The notes below the pieces were generated by a model. That model had not been told where the DNA came from. It saw nothing but the letters and a program-made list of their open reading frames with translations, and searched no databases. Shown one piece after another: positions 55,940 to 64,000 of a stretch of 64,000 nt of DNA. Both the position numbers and the translations under genes were made by a program. The stretch lies in NCBI GenBank assembly GCA_022747635.1, contig JAKTNV010000014.1, positions 6,919,110 through 6,983,109 on the forward strand, read 5' to 3'. Position 1 is the stretch's first letter. Each line of letters opens with the position of its first letter. This DNA comes from Hetaerina americana (taxonomy: Eukaryota; Arthropoda; Insecta; Odonata; Calopterygidae).

Positions 55940-57720
55940 TTTGAGACGGAAGGCGCTTAGAAAAACGAAAGAGGAGGAATAGGGGAATAACTAAGATCAG
56001 GGATTTCCTCCCTTATTTCCGCCGCTAACTGAGTGAGGAGGACATCGAACGCAACTTCGAGTAGGAACGGAAAGGGAGGTGGGACAGTAGAGGTCAAAGG
56101 ACGCCGTCGTCCCACGCACAGACGGGGGGGAGGAAACTTGAGATGAGTCGCAAGAGAAGGAAATAGAAAAAAGGGATTCAAAAAGGGCGGAGACGTCGAC
56201 GGTTCTTGGGTTTATTTTCAATCGCGATCTTCCTACCGCTCTCGGAGAGGAAGCTGGAAGCGGAGGAAGGGTAGAAGCGACGTGGTGGGGCAGGAGGTGG
56301 GAGGGAAGAGAGGTTTGGTCCGGAGTGGGGGCGAGAGAATGGAGAAGGGAAGTGAGAGGTCGCCAGTGGGGAGCATGGAAGAGACCCACGAGTAATGAAA
56401 CTCTTCGTCACAGAAGCTACTCCTAGAAGGATAGGACGGAGAAACTTCCGCTCCCCGGGAAAAAAGAGAGAAAAGGTTGAAACAGCAACAAACTCCTCAA
56501 AACTAAAAGGAGTTAAAATTCCACGGAAAGAAAAAAAGGAAAAGATGGAAGCCTATACATGGCACATACTTCTCCCTGCCTCACCTCCGGACCTCTCCTC
56601 CGTCGTATAACGTTTTCAGGCATGCACGTGAGAGCACCGGAGGTGAGTAAGGAATGGAGGAGGGGTTAATGCGCGCTCCCTCCCCCTTTGCTTGTCGAGT
56701 GCGCTTATAAGAAGAGTGTGTTCGGTTTGCCCAGCCTCTTCCCCCAACCGAGTCCACCCCACCCCCCCATCATCCTTCCCATCCCATCGCCCTCCGAGTG
56801 ACATGGAGTGGAGAAGATGTCTCCGGGAGGCCAAACTCTACACACACACACATACACGCACACGGACGTGGAAACACAAACACACGTACACGGACGCACC
56901 TTGAACATCCTCCTGCCCTTTTCGCTTCCACTCCCCAACCCTCTTTCCCTCCAGGCTCCAACTACGACTGAACGAGACCCATGCGACACGGAAGCACCCA
57001 CCGGGGAATTCAGCATAGAGATGTCCCCCCCCCCTTCCTACCTCTTTCTCTCTTTCCTTCCCACCCACCACCCCCTCGGCTCCAAACCCCATCCCCCACA
57101 TTTTCTGCCCTTCCCTTACTCCGCTCTTTATGTTTAGAGATCCATCGCACTCTCCCTCAAAAAAAAACTTCCTCTCTTCCCCTTCATCCCCCTCCTACCG
57201 TTTCGGACTAAGATATCTTCATATTCCCGTGTCCCCTCGCGTCCTCCCCCGCTCTCTCACCGCCCCCTCGCCGCTCTAACCCCTGAGATCTCTACATATT
57301 ACCCCGCAATCCTCCCTTGGGCCCTCTCCCTCCCCATTCCCCCCAGCGGCATTGCCCAAACTCGCCTCTGTCCTCCTACTTTTCCCTCCACAGAGAGAGA
57401 GAGAGAGCACGAATGGGGGGACATACTCTCTCCTGACTTCCCTTCACCAACCCAGACCGTCGTAGCACTCTTCGCCTCGTTTATTCTCCTCTTTCCGTCC
57501 GCCATACGAGGGCCGGCTGCTCAGCACGGACACTTCACCTCGCTTCCACTTCGCGCTGCGTGCCGCCCGCCCATCAGTTTCTCTCGGAGAGATCCTCGTT
57601 TAATCGTTCTCGTTGTTGCGAGTTGCTGTGGAGACTCCAGAGCACGGTCTTTCAATAAGACCGGTGCTTCCGCCTTCGCAGCGTGTGAACGCATGCCAAT
57701 TCCATCGCGAAAGGTCACCG
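55940..57720. other. GC-rich, strand-skewed block
   Basis: G/A-rich on the plus strand to about 56400, then mostly C/T-rich to about 57500, with CA repeats at 56840-56890 and a GA run at 57393-57407. A TTATAAGA box lies at 56705-56712. Many overlapping frames on both strands (up to 130 codons) show no domain. A fragment CTACATATTACCCCGCAATC at 57293-57312 resembles the CR1-like LINE tail. A promoter or CpG-type region is possible. Confidence 0.35.
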
Positions 57721-60700
57721 TTGACGCGGCGATGGCTAATGGAACTGAAACTTGGTTCTATTCTGAAATACGCTACGAAATAGCATTGTGTGAAATTCCT
57801 AAACTTCGCATTGAGTCCCGGATGGGTTATCAGAATGAGAGAAAGAGTCGGCGAAACAAATGTTTTAAAAGATACTCAAATTATATTGAATAGGACCTTG
57901 ATCTTAAAATGCAAATAATTCTGTTGTTATGAAACATATAAAATACATATAAATTGAAGCTTATTTAAAAAATATTAATTTAAAATTTTACACCAGTAAA
58001 AATTTACTGACTGCTGAAAATGCTCAGTTTATAAAATTTTTAACTAAAATACATAAGAAACAAACTGATATCTTGGCTTATCCTAAAATCGAAGACTAAC
58101 TCTTGACTAAAATGACAAGTAGACTAATTCCCTTACCAAAAATGTTTTCAGACGAAATGATTTTCGTAAAAATACCTCCATTACTTCTTTCCCTTCGATT
58201 TGTTTCAAAATTAAAGCCCTTCCTGAAAAACAGAACAAGGAGCAACGCTAGGAAGTTTTCCGCGGTTTATTTTATTTTCTGAGAGTAAAACGTGTTCTTT
58301 TGAGAAATAAATTCTTTTGGGAAAGTTTCCACGCTTTACTTCGGAAGTCCAATTTTTTTAAGTTGAAATTTTAGAAAACAAGCAGAAAACACACACATCG
58401 CTGAAAAATTAGTGATATTGTGATTTAAAAAGAGATAACGTATTAATGGCTCCGACTAACATTGAAAGCCTTTGGGAAAACTAACTTTAAATTATAAAAT
58501 ACGGCAAAAATGTCAAAGTGCATTTCATCCACTTCACGCTCTCCACATATGCCGAACAAAAACCACGCGCTTTCGCAAAATTTTCCTCAATACTGTTCCA
58601 CTCGAAATTATTATTCATTATTTCCTCATTTAAGGAATTATTACCACAATCACTAGAGTGACATTACAATATGGATTCATTTCAATTCATTTGACGTTTG
58701 TACTCGAAATTAGTAATGTTCACCTGAGTTGCCTTGAAATAACGCTCGTGGTGATGAAGAAATTTACAATCATATTCAAAATGGGTAATGGAGAATTTCA
58801 TGCCATGGGAAACCCAATTTTTACATAAACTCACTCTCCTTTTTCTGAGATAAAATTACGAAGTAAAAGTACGAAGGCATTTTGATAGCCCAATAAATGC
58901 AAACGAAATTATTTCATTTACTTCCACTCGTCATTGTAATTTCGAAGGTCGACTACCAACAATCATCGTAGATGTAAATACATGTTTTATTTGGGAATGT
59001 ATTGCAATAAGATATGTAGTTGACGCGAAGCTTCCGCTGAAACAATACTAATTTCATGGCGATTTCACATCTCCAGTTCAACATCCCACTGAATGGGACG
59101 TTGAATGTTGACCTTCTGGGCCTTAAATGGAAAATGACCGCAGGAATAAGCCAAGTTAACTTTCCTTTCGGTTTTTTCTTGCCTTCTACCCGGAATTGTA
59201 TTCAAGCATTCATAACTGAGAGAATTACCTCTGACGGCAAAACGCCTCACCTAACATCTATTACCCGTCGAAACATGTATCAATTACTTTTCTTTCAGAT
59301 ATCGCCCGCTTGACTCTAACCATCACATGGCTAGCGCTGGAGATGAGTCACTTCTCTTACGCCGAAAATACCCGGTCCAATTGAACAAATACGTTCTCTT
59401 GTTTACGCAACGCCGAAGTTTTTTTTGTTCTCTGTAGCCTAAAGGTATGTCTCGGTTTTTCTTCAGGTTCAAAAATAAAAGCGAAAGAGAAAATGAGGGA
59501 GGAGGAGAAAAGTATCTAGTATTTCACTCCCGAACCTATCTCTCTCTCTTAATTCCCACCCCCAACTTCCCGACCAGTATCATCTATTCGCTTTCTTCAT
59601 TCCTCCGCTCACTCAATACTAACTTCCTCCCGAAAGACATATTTGTTCAATTGGACCGGGTTATTGTTCGGCCGCGCGGAGATATCCACCCTCTTCCATA
59701 AATAAATAAATATACATTCATACAGTATACCCACTCACACACACTCACACTCAATATATGAATACACTTCATGAGAAAGAAACAGGTATGAGGAGAGTAA
59801 AAACAACTAACTCTAAATTCGGCGCTGAGGATTACCCGAAATGCCGAATTCAGCAAAGAAATTATTTGAACCTGGACACAATCCAAAACCGTGCTTTATG
59901 ACCAAGAGAAACGCTTGTATCCTTAAGCACATGCATAACTCCTATTCATAGCAAGCATACCATTAATCTTTTCAATATTCAGCGGGTCCCACACTTTCAC
60001 ATATTGGAAAAAGGTTTGATCGACATTTGATATAAAAGGAATTTAAAACTAAGTATTTCCCACAGTTATTCATTTCCCGGAGAAAATAAAAAAAAATTAT
60101 ATCTTGCTGAGTATCGCCATAATAAATGGCGTAATACGTGTATTTAAAGGTATTCCGTCAAATTAAACAGTACAATAGTTACCACTTTAACAAGGTATTT
60201 ACTCGGACCGCAAAATAGCAGCACATCGGTGAGTGTAAAAATACCAACCAACCTAAAGGTTGGTTTTGCTTTTACTCGTTTGCAATGGATAATCGTTAAG
60301 GTTCCTAACATTTCCTAAACCATTTCTTTCCAGAATTCACGAAACAAGACAAAATAATATTGGGTAATAAATTGAGCCAACAAAAAATTATTTTCATGCC
60401 TTCGATAGTGTTTTATCCAATTCATTTAAATAATCATAGCCTAATTCTACGCTTTATTTTTTACACCACACTGAAAATGAAAAAAAAGTGTTTATTAGTT
60501 TTTATTTAATTGATGCCTGTCACCTTGGTTCCAACTGTTTGAGATCTAATGATAGTGTCAGAAAATACAATGCTGTGCTCATAATTTTGGCCCTCTAAAA
60601 AGGGAGTTTTTCTTTCTAAAATATATTAAGTTTCGATTTTCTAAAATTATCCCAGGGAAATAATTTTTCGTGGCATCTCAGAATAGGACAACGGTAAAAA

Positions 60701-62974
60701 TAAAATATGGTCCCATTCGTTAATTTAATTCATAATAAGCGTTTAATGGAGTGATACGATAGGAAAACATCAAATAAAAAGAATAAAGGCATTAATATAA
60801 AGGTCATAAGCTCTTGATTAGGATTGTTGTAATTTGTTGCAATTTAAATATTTCATTAACTCACATTAAAATGTGATAGGTTGATCAAATTTATTGAAAA
60901 CTCTATTTTCTTTTTGATCACTCGGGTTTACTCTAAATAAGTATGAACTGTGGCTAAAAAAACCGTGCATAATTAAAATTATTGCCTAACTAATTACTCT
61001 CAGTGAAGTTTTTTCACCATTTCAAAACCATTTCATAGCTTTCAGGATTATATATCACTCTTTAATTGGACGAAACCTTTTAAACTAAGATAACAATGTT
61101 TTCCTGTAAAAAATAACGAATTTCCGTTATGATATCATATATAAATCTACTCTCATATTCTTATCACCTAAATAAGAGCACCTGTAAAACAACAATAATA
61201 TGAAATCAAATGTTTTTGGCAAGGAATGCTAATAAATACAGTCGTGAGCGTCAAAATCACGTATTTCTACCGACCGCATCAAAAAATTTCACCCAGTGCC
61301 GTTAACTTCTTCAGTCTCTCATAAATATTGGTTTATGATGTTATTCAAAGCATTATTCTTCCTGCTTCTTCTCAGATTCGCAAATTTTCCCTTTTGTTCC
61401 ACAGCTTCTACACATTGCGACTTGCTAATGTCTTCTTCTAGTTTTTCCCCAAGGCTTAGTTACTTTTTCAGCCATTTATATGCCATCAGGCTAATTTTAT
61501 CTCCATTTCGCCGTTTACCTTATTTCTTCTCCGAATTGCCATTTTAAAACCTAAAAATTATGTATAAATTCGTTCATCTGACACTCCGAACAGATACTCC
61601 TTTACGCTTCAATTTATTCTGAACCGAAGCATTTTTTATAATTTTATTTGGAGTCTCGTGATTCAAGTTATAAACACAAGGGAAAACTAAATAAAGGTTG
61701 CCTAGCTCGGCCATAGCCAATTTTCCATTCGATTACTTCCATTGCGCTACAAATCATGAACAGGTTCGGAATATGATGCCCATCCCTTGAGACCTATATC
61801 CAGCAAAACACTCACCAATATCCTACACTACACTTCACCGCGCTATTTCGAAAACGCATGAAAAATAAATACTCTGTCAGATAACTTACCACCACTAATC
61901 CGTCTCATTTGTATTTAAGATATACACTATTTATCGATGCCCTTAGTTTGCGAATGTATATGCTAAGGCGTCACCGATGATCGATCTTTTCTCGTCACCA
62001 ACTGACTCTCCGGTAAATTGACTTTCGGCCCAAAACTAAATTTGGTTTCTTTGATCAATAAAAACGTTACTACATTTATTAACATATCTTTTATTTCAAG
62101 AAAATTGAAATTTACCTGATAAAGTTTTTTCGCCATAATATTCTCTAGAAGAAAGCCAGTGTGTAGGCAATCAGAACATAAAAATTACGATCTTCCTTTT
62201 AATGAATTGCCCATTTCAGAATATACCATTGGGCATAGGGGTTTCCAGTCATGATGGCCATTATACCCCTCAATCACGAGCAAAAACCATTAGAAATTTA
62301 AACTATAGGTTTTAACTGACATTATGCAAAATAAAAAAACGTTAAATTGCAATAAAATAACCTAATTGACGAGCAAATGAAATCGGTAAATTAAAAAAAG
62401 GAGGCCATCTTAGATTGAATAGCTAACTGTTTAAATCCTCTTTAACATATTTTTCACTTATCAAAATTGTATAATTTCAACGTTTCCTCGCAAATATAAA
62501 ATTTTAGCAAAAATTTAATGCACAATAGCTAGATCTAAATGATTATCAAATAAAATTTCTAAGCATGAAGAACTACATTTTAAACTCACTCAGATATAGT
62601 AAAACTCGCGTTAGGATCCGTTGCAAGGGTCTTACAGCGTCACCACTGTCAAATTTATGTATTTAATACACGCACACAGTGATCAACAATGGGAGGCATA
62701 GCTTCACAAGGCTGGAAATTACTTTACGTCTCTGTTATTATAAAAGTGAACTTGGACATGTTTCTAACAATTACCTCACCACTCTCACCCTCCTACCAGG
62801 AGCCACAACGCATGCAAGTAAATTGATGCAAGAAATTCATAAAAATTCCAGGCAATGACAACATTATTTTTATAATTTAGTTAGAAAAATGTTAATGATG
62901 AGAGAGGTTTTTTTTGTATTTGGAGTTCTACTAACTGGTAAAGAGTGGGCAAATTAAGTGTAAAGACAATAAAT
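57721..62974. other. no recognised gene; AT-rich
   Basis: Frames at 57693-57893, 59056-59313, 59447-59701 and 61296-61547 have no motif. A short hairpin ACCAACCTAAAGGTTGGT lies at 60247-60264. No repeat family recognised. Confidence 0.45.
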
Positions 62975-63830
62975 AAATTTTAGAATTTAAAGAAGGCTTG
63001 CTTCAGACAATGGCTGAAATGCAGGTATGAAATAAGATGGGTGTAAAATAAAAAAAAGATAATAAATTGGATTCACGGCTTTTCCTCCGACCGCAAACAA
63101 AGGGTAATGATAGACGGTTATAGCTCTATTTACGTGCAAGTGATTTCTGACGTCCCTCAGGGAAGCGTTATGGGGCCTAAACTGTTCCCTATAGAAGAAA
63201 AGCTATTATTTCATAAATAAAAAAAACAAACTAATGACATTTCGACGGCGATATCATCTTTTATAGGGAAATTACGAGCAATACATCTGAAATTACGTTC
63301 GATCAATTTATGAGGCATTCAGGAATGGTGTAATAAATTCTATGTAGAATTAAATTTGAAAATGTCCGATAATACATGCATAAAAAAAGAACAGACGAAC
63401 AGAACTAATTTTAGTGAGAAGCAGGATGTTATATGTTAAGTAAATGTTTGGCGGTATGATCTGGTTCCAAACCTGGAAGAAACATTTGCCACCTGGTAGC
63501 GGGTAGGGTAGGTGAAACGCTGAGATTGCCGATTTTCAATCGTTGAAAAAGTAAGGTAGGTGTTTTTTTCTCATTATTTCAAGCCTCCCTTTGAATGGGA
63601 CAGGAGAATTTGAGATCCATACTAGAAATACTGATACAAGACCTTTACAAATTTGAGGGAAAAGCTATTCGGTTCATAAAAAAGCTCACCAAGAGGACAA
63701 TTGTCATAAAACGACCAAAAATTCTTAGATTTGAGGTTCCAAGGGCACTAAAAAACTCGATGTAGCATTGAAAAAATCCAAAAGTATCAATCATAAAATT
63801 TTATCTATGACATGTTGAGAAATATTCAAG
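62975..63830 (+). pseudogene. CR1-like LINE remnant, RT motif A to C-terminal part
   Basis: The translation with frameshifts parallels residues about 255-540 of the LINE at 21528-23306. A decayed FKKAF segment lies at about 62981. IINWIHGFSSDRKQRVMIDG is followed by SDVPQGSVMGPKLF (motif B). FDGDIIFYREI stands in place of FADDTVIYREI, so the catalytic aspartate pair is lost. EWCNKFYVELNLK corresponds to GWCNKWGLTLNID, and GKAIRFIKKLTK to RKSARFVKNCYD. The C-terminal end fades near the window edge. Confidence 0.8.
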
Positions 63831-64000
63831 TTATGCATCAGAGACGAAAGTTTGGACAATACAAACAAAATTAAAGGAAATTGAAAAAAATAGAGACAAC
63901 GATTCCTTTTCCTCCTCGCAAAATCCACGACCGCCAGAAGAATAAAAAAAACAGAAAAGAAGGAGAGGTGCGTTTTACTAAATGTTGAAACAATCCTTTA

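Noticed and set aside
5071..57312. CRISPR-like array of short repeats
   Set aside because: The GTAGAT/CTACAT units are LINE 3' tails dispersed over the window, without regular spacers; the genome is eukaryotic.
60247..60264. ACCAACCT/AGGTTGGT hairpin as a SINE tail or terminator
   Set aside because: Too short, and no SINE body adjoins it.

Overview
This window looks like non-coding, repeat-dense DNA from an animal genome, most probably an arthropod. The support is AT-rich sequence with long (TA)n runs, tRNA-derived SINEs, APE-type LINE remnants (CR1/Jockey-like and RTE-like), Penelope-like elements (PLEs) and a mariner-like fragment. There is no bacterial gene organisation, and I found no convincing host protein-coding exon, rRNA or complete tRNA. 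The species cannot be named from the sequence alone.

Layout. 0.9-2.7 kb holds a decayed CR1-like LINE, split inside its reverse transcriptase (RT) by a SINE and followed by an RTE 3' end. 4.3-7.3 kb is a mosaic: two RTE remnants on opposite strands with a CR1 tail between them, a SINE, five (TA)n blocks and a perfect 110-bp palindrome. 7.3-16 kb is mostly plain AT-rich sequence, with G/C-skewed low-complexity patches and one RTE remnant (12.3 kb). 16.2-17.7 kb holds a PLE 3' end and a mariner-like fragment. 19.7-23.5 kb holds a SINE and the best-preserved element, a 5'-truncated CR1-like LINE with an uninterrupted 592-codon RT frame. 25-27 kb has a second PLE 3' end, a SINE and a CR1 tail. 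28-35 kb is sparse, with inverted repeats, CR1 tails and a (TA)n run. 35.9-36.8 kb is a PLE with recognisable RT-end and GIY-YIG regions. 38.5 kb and 46.7-47.2 kb are inverted (head-to-head) PLE tail structures. 53-54.3 kb and 55.9-57.7 kb are a SINE plus GC-rich blocks that could be promoter or CpG-type DNA. The window ends in another CR1-like remnant (63-63.8 kb).

How the parts relate. The autonomous elements supply RT: the CR1-like and RTE-like families are both present mainly as 5'-truncated copies. Two tRNA-derived SINE families are probable passengers. The most interesting pattern is in five PLE tails. Each has a TATA-like box some 30-45 nt upstream of a hammerhead-ribozyme-like core, two have a CCAAT box upstream of that, and several carry a poly(A) signal after the core. 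This suggests a compact promoter-ribozyme module. Two of the five are arranged as inverted repeats.
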